Shown: positions 34,086 through 45,983 of the stretch, in pieces | Layout: every line of letters begins with the position of its first letter | How positions within the stretch are numbered: position 1 is the stretch's first letter | Source of the DNA: Bimastos eiseni | Taxonomy: Eukaryota; Annelida; Clitellata; Crassiclitellata; Lumbricidae | NCBI GenBank assembly: GCA_959347315.1 | Contig: OY365814.1 | Span: 29,500,623 to 29,564,622, forward strand | Length of the DNA stretch: 64,000 nt | Direction: 5' to 3' | The notes under the pieces: generated by a model | Told to the model about the DNA's origin: nothing | Databases searched by the model: none | Seen by the model: only the letters and a program-made list of their open reading frames with translations | Translations under genes and position numbers: made by a program

Positions 34086-35310
34086 ATAATACTTCACCAT
34101 GCCACCCAGCTTCTTGAGACTAACCAATACGTCATCCTGGTCTCATTTGACTTCTCACGTGCTTTTGTCAAGGTAAGACATTCAACCCTTGCTGAGAAGC
34201 TAGCTAGTCTTGACATACCATACTTATAACATCTACAACTGGTTGGTCGAGTACCTGATGAACCGGAAGCGTGTCACGTGGTTTGAGAGAAAGTTGTCGG
34301 CCATCGCATCCATCAATGCAAGCGTCGTTCAGGGATCGGGAGTTGAATCACCGAATTACGTTATCACCGCATCGCATCTTCATTCAGTTCATCAAGAGAA
34401 CATCATGATGAAATATGCGGATGATGCATATCTGTTGGTTTAGGCGAGAAAGCAGGACACAATCGGCGTGAAATTTGACAATGTGTCTGCTTGGACAGCA
34501 AGGAACAATCTCTCACTCGACCAGAGCAAATCGCGTGAAATGGTGGCATTACGGCGTGGCCTATCTCACCTACCACCATTGCTTGATGGTGTGAGGCGTG
34601 TGACTATGGTGAGAGTTTTGGGCGTCACCTTCAAAGTATCAAAACCTACGCGCCGGCCCTCACGTTGGCGAATCACTTCAATCGTGCTCCATCTCTTTCC
34701 ATGCACTTAGGGTGCTTACAGCTACCTGATGGGGCTCTGAAGAACGCTACTGAAGCGACCACCGTGGCTCGCAGGGCCTTACCGAGCAATAATTGCGCCC
34801 TATGCCTAGCGTTAATCTGGCGTCCCCACATTTTGAAAATAGTTCATTTTATGGAATAATAAGTTATTCCATCCTGAAATTTGCGCCCTTTCTACATTTG
34901 CCCTCTGGGCCACGGTCCCGCTGGCCCCTCCCTCGGTACGGCCTAGGTGGCTGTACGCCGCCCCATCTTACAATACATTGAAATAATGCCACACGGTGGG
35001 GTTATGCTTCTGAAGAAGACAGAGCAAGACTCGATCGCTTCGTTTCTCGTCGGAAGAGAGCGGATTATCTCTCGAAGGACTCGTCTGGTGTTCGTGAAAG
35101 GATTGGTCGCGCAGAGGATCGCATATTGCACGCTGTTATCTGGAACAAGTTTCACGTTCTCCGCAACATTTCCTCTGTCAACACGCGCGTATAGAACCTT
35201 CGTCCAAGGCCTCTCGACTTTACCCTACCCGTAAAAGACCATAAAAACTATATCCAAACAGTACTGTTCAAGCATTTTCAATACAATGGCCCTTGTCATG
35301 AAAGCCAAAC
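34086..35310 (+). mobile_element. non-LTR retrotransposon reverse-transcriptase remnant (YADD box)
   Basis: This is the longest LINE remnant in the window. The translation shows VILVSFDFSRAF (catalytic block A) near 34,130, YNWLVEYLMNRKRVTWF near 34,230, and KYADDAYLLV with the YADD catalytic box near 34,410-34,440. A nonsense codon follows, then WTARNNLSLDQSKSREMV and VLGVTF. A separate frame carries the C-terminal RARLDRFVSRRKRADYLS and then HAVIWNKFHVLR near 35,010-35,170. The order is that of jockey/CR1-type ORF2 proteins. The 5' side is cut off at an (AAT)n array. At least one stop and several frameshifts make it non-functional. Confidence 0.88.
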
Positions 35311-35990
35311 ATTATTCTTAATTAAATACCTTGTAACTAGGTTGCTGTGTGCCAACCATGTCTTAAAAATAAACGAAAATCATCGTCATCAAGGATAAAA
35401 AAAATAATAACAATACTACTAATTATTGCAAATAATACCTTAAGAACGTTAATGAATGAATCTGTAGGAGCAGAAGTTGTCACTGTCGTCATCGATTTTG
35501 CAGTCACGATAATCATCATATTTGCAATCCACTTGATATCATTTTATTTGCCGTCATCATCATAATTTAATTTTGACAAATCCAGAGCAACAATTGACGA
35601 AGATGCAACAATCGAAGTGGGAAGGCATGACAATTTAAATAACAGTGCGAGAGACCTGAAAGGCATCTATACTACATCGTTCAATCCGCAGTACATGGCT
35701 AAATACCTTACATTTCAACAACTTCACTGGATGAGCACTACGATATGCACAGAACATATTATAGACTGTTTTATGGGGGTATCTACATTTTTACCTCTTC
35801 ACCTTTCATGAATATCCGTGATTGCCGTAGAATTCTATCCGTACTCTAAAATAAATTGCATCTGCAACCTATTCATAAATTCAGGCTAAATTTGACTACT
35901 GAAATTCTCTTTTCCTCGACATCGCTCAAGTAAATGTCTGGAAGCTTTCAGAAACGCTGTCGTGATTCCCAATCGTCCCCCATCGCCTCA
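35311..35990. other. no gene recognised
   Basis: AT-rich sequence between the LINE remnant and copy 2 of the 357-bp repeat. Short frames only. Confidence 0.6.
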
Positions 35991-36347
35991 GCTATTAGTC
36001 GATAGTTTTGAATCTTTCTCGAATTTTCTTCACTTATGGATGTCGTCGTAACGCCACTACCTAAATTATTCTAAAGCTTAATTTATCTGGTTTCAGAAGC
36101 TTGATTTCGTATTCCTCTCTGAAAACTGAAAAGTTCCAATACTTCTCTTCCTCATCAAGTGTTCGTGATATGGTGTTATGTTTGATAGTTCTCCTACATT
36201 TGTCCAATATATCTCGTATCTCACACGTTCATCCTCATTTCATCTAAGGCGCCTCCGAGTCATTCGTCGCTCTGTTTCCTCCTCCACTTCAACTACTCTA
36301 GTTCACGATTTCATATGTTTTAGAATTGAATGACTACTGCAATTCCA
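35991..36347. repeat. 357-bp dispersed repeat, copy 2
   Basis: Second copy of the repeat at 30,968-31,324, in direct orientation and offset by 5,023 bp. Near-identity in otherwise strongly diverged DNA implies recent copying or gene conversion. Confidence 0.93.
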
Positions 36348-36464
36348 GCTCGAAATCGCCATCTATACCTTAGCCGTCTAACTGTCTGCTTGCCCGACTC
36401 TATGGATCTTGATATAAGTGGCGTATTTCTACGACGTCCTAATTCCATGGACACTGCTTGCACT

Positions 36465-36545
36465 TTGACAGTGCCAATCTCAAGTCTGGATAAAGGAGGG
36501 GGCTACGCTAATGTTCTTTGTTATCACACAATGTCGTGAAACTGC
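36465..36545 (+). repeat. dispersed motif, copy d
   Basis: AGTGCCAATCTCAAGTCTGG, ATAAAGGAGGGGGCTACGC, TTCTTTGTTATCACACAATG and GTCGTGAAACTGC. It lies about 120 bp past copy 2 of the 357-bp repeat. Confidence 0.6.
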
Positions 36546-36564
36546 TACTACGACTACATCCATG

Positions 36565-37290
36565 AAGGTTTTTCCAATAAGGCACATTTCCTTAGCGTTC
36601 TAATTCCATGAAGGTCTTTTTGTAAAAGGATATTTTCATAACGTTCATATCCCATGAAGGTCCATTTCTAAGAAGGTATATTTCCAAGAAGGTATATTTC
36701 CAAAACGGTCTTTTTCCATGGAGGTCTATTTTCAAGTAGGAATATTTCCATAACTTTCGTATTCCATGAAGGTCCATTTCCAAGAAGGCATATAATTATT
36801 CATAACATTCTTATTCCATGAAAGTCCATTTCCAGGAAGGCATATTTCCAAAACGGCATTATTCCATGAAGATATATATTCAAGAAGGAATACTTCCATA
36901 ACTTTCGTATTCCATGAAGGTCCATTTCCAAGAAGGCATATAAATATTCATAACATTCTTATTCCATGAAAGTCCATTTCCAGGAAGGCATATTTCCATA
37001 ATGTTCTTATTCATTACCATAATGTTCTTATTCTTATTGGAAGGTCCACTTCCAAGAAGGTATATTTCCAAACCGGTATTATTTCATGAAGGTCCATTTC
37101 CAAGAAGGCATATATTCATAACATTCTTATTCCATAAAAGTCCATTTCCAAGAAGGCATATATTCATAACATTCTTATTCCATAAAAGTCCATTTCCAGG
37201 AAGGAATATGTCCATAACGTTATAGTTCAATGAAAATCCACTTCCACGAAGGCATATTTCCATGAGGTTCTTATTCAATGAAGCCATAAT
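36565..37290. repeat. 48-bp minisatellite (TCCATTTCCAAGAAGG units)
   Basis: About fifteen units, each with ATTCCATGAAGGTCCATTTC or a variant, CAAGAAGGCATAT and CATAACATTCTT. Spacing between ATTCTTATTCC landmarks is 48 bp. 48 is divisible by three, which keeps minus-strand frames open. Confidence 0.93.
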
Positions 37291-37654
37291 TTATATTTAC
37301 GTACAAGCTGAAAATTATGAGGATTTTATGATCACAGAAAATCTGAAAAATTATACAGTTATAAGGGAATCATTAGGTATACAAACAGACAGTTCTGCTG
37401 AACAAGATCGTTCAAAGCAGTGTCGAATAACTTGAACACATGTTGATAGATTATCAATTAACCTCAAACAGTGCGCTACATGCACGATTCGAAGAAGGAG
37501 AAACAAAAGCAAAGCAAGATTACGCTGGATAGACAATACAAGCGAATGCGTGTCAAGACATACGACGAAGCACGACTGAGATAAACACGGGACTTGACAA
37601 ATGGGAGTGAAGATATACTCCTATCCATCGCCGCAAAATAGCTGGCACCAGAAA

Positions 37655-38115
37655 CGGATGATGATGATGATGGTGGTTGTGGTTGTGGTGGTGGCAACGA
37701 CGACGACGACGATGATGATGACAATGATGTCGATGAAGACAATGATGACGATGATGACGATGATGACGGTGATGACGGTGATGACGACGAAGACGATGAT
37801 GATGATGACGACGACGATAATGATGACGACGACGAAGATGATGATGGTTATGATGATGATGCTGACAATGATGATGATGATGCTGCAATCTCGTCGTTGT
37901 CATTATCATCATTTCAGCAACAGCAGCAGCACCGCTATCACCGCCACCGCCGTTGTCATCATCATAATTAGCAACGTGGCCTTCACCGTCAACACCATCA
38001 TCATCAGAAACAATGATTACCACCACCATCGCTCTCATTATTATCATCAACATCATTATCATCATCATCATCAACGTCGTTGTCATCATCCTCGTCCTCG
38101 TCAACGTCATCACCA
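37655..38115. repeat. opposed (GATGAC)n and (CATCGT)n arrays
   Basis: The left half (37,655-37,890) is GAT/GAC on the plus strand; the right half (37,890-38,110) is its complement (TCATCATC, CGTCGTTG). A CAGCAGCAGCACC patch lies between. The two halves could pair as a long imperfect hairpin. Confidence 0.85.
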
Positions 38116-38439
38116 TTGCGTACGCTTCAGCTTCGCCTGCTACACTCTGAGCTCAACGACACTAAAAAAACATCGGATATCGCAGTTGGTCAGCTCAGGC
38201 GAAGACAATGATGGTCAGCTTTGAACAACATACAGGCAGATGACGACTGACCGCAGAGAGCGCGCAATCATTAGCTAAGTCTCTCCACGTGATCGATACA
38301 AAATGTCGACGACCCTGACCTACTTACATACAATCTACTTTGGTGACCTAGATTCGAACTGGTGCAAATTGGGGTGACCAATAAGGAAACTGGGACGAAT
38401 TGGGGTGACCAATGAGAAAACCGGGCGAATATTTGGGGA

Positions 38440-38880
38440 GAGAAAGAAGAACAAAGGGTTTGTTTACTCACATGACAGCGTAGTCCGATCTATAACTAAC
38501 GAGGATTGGACGGTCGCTCCGTTCCTCTCCACCGAGTTGCCTAAGGTCGAGGCGTGCGAAGGGCGCCGTTCATCTGGCCTCCTTCTTTGACCGGAGGAGG
38601 CCTGCGGAGAGGCAGAAAGGGACACCGGGAAGGCCAACTGTCCCTCGACGACGACGAGGAGAGGGACATAAGACAAGCAAGTACACAAGACAAGGTCGTC
38701 GCTGCTCTGACCACGTATCCCTGTCCGCTCGCATCGCGACCAACGGCTACTCGCTACCCATTGGTCGGCGCTACTCCGTATTCCTCCACGACCCGCGGTT
38801 AACGACGAATGTCCTCACAAACGCGGGGCCGACGAGCAAAGGACAGGGCAGCAAGGGTCAGGAACTGCTAGTCGATCTCT
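38440..38880. other. CpG-rich block, possible exon on the minus strand
   Basis: GC- and CpG-rich relative to its surroundings. The minus-strand frame 38,464-38,688 begins MCTCLSYVPLLVVVEGQLAF and could run into a GTGAGT donor at about 38,474. No homologue recognised. Confidence 0.25.
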
Positions 38881-38906
38881 CCCTCGCTCGCCGTCTCTCT
38901 TTCTGT

Positions 38907-38908
38907 TC

Positions 38909-38960
<52 letters not shown>
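38907..38960. repeat. (CT)n microsatellite
   Basis: About 50 bp of perfect CT followed by interrupted CTCTGT. A TCC-rich tract lies at 39,117-39,170. Confidence 0.97.
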
Positions 38961-38964
<4 letters not shown>

Positions 38965-39439
38965 CTCTCTCTGTCTCTGTACTTGTTTATCTGTCTCTAT
39001 CGGTATCTCTCCGCCCGTACTAATGCCTCAGATTCTCTGACTGAGTCTCCTCTCTCTCTCTTTCTGCCTGCTTCCTTTCATCCATCCATCCTTCCCCCAC
39101 GGAAGGCCCTGGCTGCCTTCTCCTCCTCTTCTTCCTCCTCCTCCTCTTCTCCCTCCTCCTCCTCCTCGGAAATAAAGGCTCGCTCTGTAGTAATAATAAT
39201 TATCAATAGCCACGCCGCCGCCGCATCCACTGCCTCCGCATCCGCACAGCCAACATCAGCAGCAGCCTCTGCAGCCTCAGCATCTATTCCCGGCCGGTCG
39301 ATGGGTGTGCCAGTACGTGTGTGCGCCGTCCGTTGCCTTCGGTCTTCCATTGCTCATCTGTGAGTCTGTGCTTGCGTATGTGCGTCTTCCATGTTTTCGT
39401 CTACAGATCACGGTGCTCTGCCTATCACAGCTGACGATC

Positions 39440-39660
39440 GAGTGGTGTGTCAACCGCCACTACCACCACCACCATCACCAGCACCACCACCATCAACACC
39501 ACCACAAACACTACCACCACATCACCTTAACCATCACCACCCTTTAATTTTCACATAAACTCTCTGCAGATCCCTTCCGATATGAGTGCAAGTTTAAGCG
39601 TTTATATATATATATATATAAACTATATATATTAAATATATATATATATATATATATAGG
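39440..39660. repeat. (CAC)n-rich and (TA)n tracts
   Basis: CCACCACCATCACC units at 39,460-39,540 and TA runs at 39,605-39,660. Just beyond, 39,745-39,775 has two CACGTGATC motifs. Confidence 0.85.
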
Positions 39661-40754
39661 TTTCAATGTATATGCGCGTGTATATCCATAGATATGTATG
39701 TCGCATCCTTCACGCTCCCCTCCCCTACCCTCGAGAACACCCCATATCCCACGTGATCCAGGCCACGTGATCTTGCCCTACCGAGTATTTATAAATCGGT
39801 GTAAAATTATAATGAATATGTTCACTTATTAGCAGAAAAAATTAATTATCTGAGCAAATGTTATATGTATTCGTATTCGTTCCGCTCTTTCTACAGCTTC
39901 CTTGGACTGTGATGTTTTTTGTCTCGCTAATGAGGACTCCTATTGGTCGCTGGGAACTCACTGTGGAATGTCCCTCCCTCCACGATTTGAATTGTCAGAT
40001 TTGAACTGGGGGCTTGAAAAATTGTCGCTTGTCCCTACCAGAATTTTTACGAAACTGAAACCGGTTTACGGACTGAAATATTGAGAGTAACTGTGAATTT
40101 TCAGTGCACGAACTTGAGTCTTGGCTGTGATAAGCTACAGTAAGCCACTAAAAAAAACTAATCTGAGGGGTCTGCTTGATACCCTAAGGTAATTTTTGAG
40201 AATTAACTGGCAAGATTGAGAAATGAACTGGGGGTTGAACCTTACCGATAATTCAATCACTGCCTCTCTCATCTAATTGGATGTTACGGTTCCTTTTGGG
40301 TCTCTTCCTGTATTTTTCACCTTCCTCAAATCCTTTTCCTCTGTGACCGTATACAACGCTATAAGGTTAGACTCAAACATATGCTTTCCTCATCACCGGC
40401 CGCGTATTAGTTCGCATGCTTTAGTTAGTTTAGTGAGCAAACTTGCATGTGTGCCTGGATGCTTGTGCGCACGCTCTGGCTTTCTCTTCCCGTGTAGCAA
40501 CACTCAATAAGAGCAGAACAACCAGTTCTCTACTCTAGGGGCAACGACCTTTCGTTCGTTTCGCTTCTCGGCTCAGTGTTGCTACTTGATTCCAAGACTC
40601 GCGCAGTAGCTGTGCGTTTCTGTAACAGTGTCAAGTGTTGACGATGTTTCCTGCAGAGAAAACATTATGTACATTTATACCGACGCGTTTTTATATAGCG
40701 ATCGTGGAAGAATCGATTATTAAATGCATCGGACATTGATGAAATTGACGGTGC

Positions 40755-41011
40755 ATGCATGCGCGCACGCACGCACGCATACATACATACATACATAAAT
40801 ACATACATACATACATCCATACATACAAACATACATACATATATAAATACATACATACATACATACATACATACATACATACATACATACATACATACAT
40901 ACATACATACATACATACATACATACATACATACATACATACATACATACATACATACATACATACATACATACATACATACATACATACATACATACAT
41001 ACATACATACA

Positions 41012-41045
<34 letters not shown>

Positions 41046-41187
41046 AATACATACATACATACATACATACATACGTACATAAATACATACATACATACAT
41101 ACATACATACAAACATACATACATACATATATAAATACATACATACATACATACATACATACATACATACATACATACATACATACA

Positions 41188-41221
<34 letters not shown>

Positions 41222-41335
41222 AATACATACATACATACATACATACATACATACATACATACATACATACATACATTCTTACGTACGTGCGTGCGTTCGT
41301 GCATGCGTGCGTGCGTACGTGCGTACGTACGTTGT
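40755..41335. repeat. second long (CATA)n array flanked by GCGTACG-type runs
   Basis: About 490 bp of CATA, bounded left by CATGCATGCGCGCACGCACG and right by TACGTACGTGCGTGCG repeats. It holds the same internal variants (ATATATAAATAC, CGTACATAAATAC) as the array at 26.3 kb. Confidence 0.97.
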
Positions 41336-42554
41336 AGTTGTCTACATGTAAGACGTCAAGGTCGCACGAGACAAGATCCCGGAGGTAGGTTCAGGTAAAA
41401 TGTTTCGTCTGATATGATTGGTTGACTGGTTGAGATTTCTCTCAGTTGGTCGATGTTTGTATCTAAGGTTTGACCTTCTTTGCTGCAATTGATCGCTGCG
41501 CACATTCTTATAATGTTTTTCTTTGATAACTAATGATTTCCATCTTTATCCAGTAAGGCCTGTCAGGCTGTCAAGTCTACCTGGTTCTCAGCTGTCTGTC
41601 AGGCTGTGTATACCTGCCTTTCAGCTTTTGACTTCGATACGAAACAGATTCATCTGAGTCTTGGAGAGACTGGCTACGGGTCCTTCCTCTGGACCCTGGT
41701 AAAGGCAACGTTCACAGTCAAAGTCCCCGCCATTCAAAAGCGTCAGGTGTTCATTTAGCCCCGCTCTCTTAACTCTAAGAATTTATATTTTGCCTGGGAA
41801 TCCGTTAGTCAGGACGGTCCAAGACAGTCCGTAGAGCTCTCAGGCCATCAAAGATTTCTCGGACGTGGAAACGTCTTAGTCTACATGAAGACCCGTAAAA
41901 GTTTCGCGATATCTGACATTGTTCGGTGCAGCTTAACGCCCCCAAATTCCAGCCCTTCTCTGAGCGTTGTCTGGCCTCTTTGGAATTAGGCACCCGCCAC
42001 CCCCACATGCCTAACTTAAGTTGGCTCAATCCCAGGTGAGGAGCCATGAGGGCACACGAGGGCTATCTCTGAAATGTCAGGTGAAGAGGATGAAGCTGCT
42101 TACAACTGCCCAATATTTCATTTATATTTCATAAATATTAAAAATTGCTACATTATTTTTCACTATTCATCCTTTTTCGCTGCATCCTTATTGGGAAATG
42201 GAAATCTTTGCCGACCTGTCGGTTCCCCAAATCCAAAGTTTGTCCATCTGCCCCTCCCCTCCCCACCTCACCCCACCCCAACCCAACCCAACCCAACACC
42301 AGGACCAAATCTCGGTCTATGCTCCATATCTGTTTTCCTCGATTGTAGTTGTAGCCGAACTCATATCGAGGACCGCAGTGACAGGGACCATGAAGGGACG
42401 GTCAAATGAGGCAGCTGTGGAGCCACGATCTTTGCAGCCTGCAAGGCTCCAACTACATATTCTGCAGCCCACCGAGGCACCGACCGACCGACTCTATTAG
42501 CTCGGGCAGCTACATAAGAAAAACAGTCGCTCATGAATAGTAAACAGGATGAAG
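41336..42554. other. no gene recognised
   Basis: Includes a CCCCAACCCAACCC tract near 42,265-42,300. Open frames on either strand show no domain. Confidence 0.55.
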
Positions 42555-43330
42555 TGACAGACAGACAGACGGACAGACAGACAGACAGACAGACGGACAG
42601 ACAGACAGACGGACAGACAGACGGACAGACAGACAGACAGACGGACAGACAGACAGACGGACAGACAGACAGGCGGACAGATAGATGGACAGACGAACAT
42701 ACAGACAGAAGACAGACAGACAGACGAACACTCAGGCAGACAGACGAACACACAGACAAACAGAGAGACAGACGAACATGCAGACATTCGGACGGACGGA
42801 CAGACGTAGGGACGGGCGGACAGAGAGACGGGCCGGAGGGAAAGAAGGAAGGAAGGAGGAAGAGAGGACCTAGCGAATGACCGACTGATTGAATGTGCGA
42901 TGTAAAGGATGAGAGCAGAAGAGAAGCGAAGAGACGAAAGACAGTGGAGGCAGCGAGAGAAAGAGACAGACAGACAGACAGACAGAGACGAATAGAGGCA
43001 GACAGACAGCGCCGCAGAGACAGAGAGAGAAAGGGATAAAGAGATAGACATACATACAGACAGAGAGAGAGAGAGACAGAGAGAGACAGAGAAAGAGAGA
43101 GAAGAAGAGAGAGACATACAGACAGACAGAGACAGACAGACAGACAGACAGAGACAAACAGACATAGAGAAACAGAGAGACTGACTGACAGAGAGAGAGA
43201 GAGACAGAGACAGAGAGAAAGAAAGAAAGTGTGAAAGTGAGAAAAAGAGAAAGAGATATAGTAAAAGAAAAAGTGAGAGAGAGAGAGACAGAAAGAAAGA
43301 CAGAGACAGACAGACAGACAGGGAGAGGGA
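42555..43330. repeat. (GACA/GACG)n then (GA)n purine-rich array
   Basis: GACAGACAGACG units to 42,780, then GAGAGACAGA mixtures. The 329- and 382-codon SVCLSLSL minus-strand frames are translations of this repeat. Confidence 0.97.
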
Positions 43331-43544
43331 GAGAGAATGACGAGACAGGAGAGGGTCAGATAGGATAGGACGGCTGCGAAGAAGCGAGGAAAGGTTAGAG
43401 TACACACAAAAGAAGAAACGATCAGATCGATAGGTATATAATTCAGGCGCATGATGCTCCTCAATCGGACGCACCGACGCACACACAGATGTACGTCAAG
43501 GGCGATCAATCGATGACGTCACTTCCAACAGCAACGAGGCATCT

Positions 43545-43546
<2 letters not shown>

Positions 43547-43616
<70 letters not shown>
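43547..43616. repeat. (TA)n microsatellite followed by (ATCC)n
   Basis: About 70 bp of perfect TA. An (ATCC)n run of about 40 bp lies at 43,691-43,729. Confidence 0.98.
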
Positions 43617-43619
<3 letters not shown>

Positions 43620-43737
43620 CCGCTCGGCCACCATACCGATAAAAAGCAACCGGCATATATTTATACACAACGTTGAAGCGATTGACGCACATCCATCCAT
43701 CCATCCATCCATCCATCCATCCATCCATCGGGCGCCC

Positions 43738-43840
43738 TTGATCTACGCTGGGACCCGGCGGTATCGGTGGGCCAGCGGCAAGGCATCGGCCTCTGAGGTA
43801 CTCGAATGACGCTCCCAGCCGGTCCTGGTGGACCCTCAAC
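43738..43840 (+). mobile_element. tRNA-like SINE fragment
   Basis: GGTGGGCCAGCGGCAAGGC gives an A box, and CTCGAATGACGCTCCC gives a degraded B box about 30 bp later. A 3' body of unknown origin follows to about 43,990. It directly abuts an (ATCC)n array at 43,691-43,729. Confidence 0.5.
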
Positions 43841-43990
43841 GATGCCCTGGGGGTCTGGGCTCTACTTCTCGGTGGTACAGCGCAAATATTGGCTTAGACC
43901 ATATTATGGGGTATTATGAGGCGATAGAACGACGTGCTGCTAGTCAAAGTCCAGCGTAGGGCAGTGTATTGGCAGATGCACAGACGGGGA

Positions 43991-44789
43991 AGTGCGAGGA
44001 TGAAGAAAAACGGGCAACTACGAGGGCGGTGCTTACTTAGCCTGTAACAGTTAGGGGGCTAACCCAGCCTAACTGGGTCGACTTGACCTGGCGTGATCGT
44101 TTTCTCGAGGTTTCGGCAGCACCTGAAACCGCTACCTTGTTGATTAGGTCGAAGGTAGATGGCGTCTAGAATTATTATTGTGTAAGCTTCTCCCAAGGTA
44201 GAACTGGTGCCTTAATTGGGATCTGTGAGACTAAAGCTAAAACTGTGTAAAGGGTTCTCGTACCCAACGTGATGCACAAAAGATCCCTGGGCCGGAAATT
44301 GCACATGCGCTGTTTCCAAAGTTACTAAGTGAAAAGAAAGCCAGCTTAAATTAAGGTGAAGATAGTAATCTTCGTATGGATTGGAGAGATGAGGAAGGTT
44401 TAACAAATGAAGAAACGCAAGGAGTTCAATGTGTATTTACTAGACACATTAGAATACAGATTTTGACATTTTTAATTAGAGTGGTCGGAGAGGTAAGTGT
44501 AAGCGCTCGTTTATAAGCTGGTGCCCTGCGCTTGGTTTTATACAATTCAAGTGGCGCTTTAGGAATTTGGAGATTACGATTAAGGCTAAAGAGTTGTAAT
44601 AAGGGTAGAAATTGTTGGAACGTACCGTCAAGGAACTTTAACGACTAAGCTACTTTAGTGGAGGAGTCGATGCCTGGTCGACCCATTCGCCCATCCAACA
44701 ATAAACCAATTGATCAACATGACTGATCACTTACTTATCTACTTGCACGATGGCGTAATAAATGACTGACCGACAGAATTAGTAGCCTG
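43991..44789. other. no gene recognised
   Basis: Unique-looking DNA with a small hairpin GGTTTCGGCAGCACCTGAAACC near 44,111. Nothing else supported. Confidence 0.55.
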
Positions 44790-45205
44790 GTGGTGGCTGG
44801 ATGATTGGCAGTACTTGACTGACTGACTGGCCTAATGGCTGACTGGCTGGCTGACTTACTGACTAAATGGCTTAATGATTGGCTGAGTTACTGACTGACT
44901 GACTGACTGACTGAGCCATTGACTGTCTAAATGGCTTGCAAAAGTTGCAAGTTTCCATGCAACTTCATGGTTGGCTGACTAGCTGACTGACTTACTGAGT
45001 AAATGGCTCAATGACTGACTGAATTACTGACTGGCTGAGCCATTGACTGGCTAAATGTCTACCTTAATGGCTGACTTACGGAATGAATGGCTTAATGACT
45101 GGTTGAGTGATTGATTGACTGGCTAAAATGACTGACTGGCTGACTTAAGGGCTGGCTTATTTTCTGAATGGATGGCTAAATGGCTGGCTGACTGAATGGC
45201 TCAAT
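44790..45205 (+). repeat. degenerate TGACTGGC / TGACTGAC tandem array
   Basis: About 415 bp in which GACTGACTGGCTGAC and AATGGCTNAATG recur with 4-bp sub-periodicity. No frame. Confidence 0.85.
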
Positions 45206-45983
45206 AGCTGGTTAGAATAAGAGCGCACAGAGAGGTAAGGGGCAAAGAATATCTTCGTCGTATCAGACGAGATAAGATCCAAAGGAGATTCAAGGAATTT
45301 CAAGTCCAAAAGAAACTCCAAGACTGGATCGAGGATGAGGCTTAGGGAAGGGGAAAGCGAATACTTAGACCCAGAGGAAGTCGATCGGTGGGTAGCGAGT
45401 GCTTTGCGCCAGGGAGGGGAACAGGAATGAAAGAGGGGGGCTGGGTATTGAGGAGTAAAGCGGAACCAACCACTGGCAGATAACGCTATCTTCGCCGACA
45501 GATATCGACAAGTAGGAACAACGACACACACAGTGACTGCCAGCATATGATCTTACCCCGTTGATTTAACTATGCAAAGTTCTTACGCATAGTAATGGCC
45601 CACACCGACGTCTTTCACTCAGAGCTTATAACTAGGGCCCGTGGTTTAGCCTATGCAAGTTCGCTTTTTCGGAAAAATCCCTAAACGGAAGGTTTTCGTA
45701 AATTATTGCATGAAGTTAGAAAATTTTGGTCAGTGTCAACGATAATTGGCTTATCCAGGCTATTATTAGCCTACAGGGGCTATAGTTTACCGACTAGACG
45801 ACGTAATTGTTGATGACTAGGACTCGTGGTTTATGCGATTATGCGATTTTTCGCATAATTTGCGAATAATTTTCGCATAATCAACTGGGGCCTAGTTATT
45901 TATAACACAGTCATTCCCGATTGGTCATTTGATTGCTACTATTCTACTTCAAGCCCTACTTCCTTTGCCACTTCAATTATAAA

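Noticed and set aside
34086..35310. Active reverse-transcriptase gene
   Set aside because: 5'-truncated, with a stop after the YADD block and frameshifts; a dead LINE copy.
42361..43509. 382- and 329-codon Ser/Leu/Cys-rich minus-strand frames
   Set aside because: Encoded by GACA/GA simple repeats; no start context, domain or codon structure.
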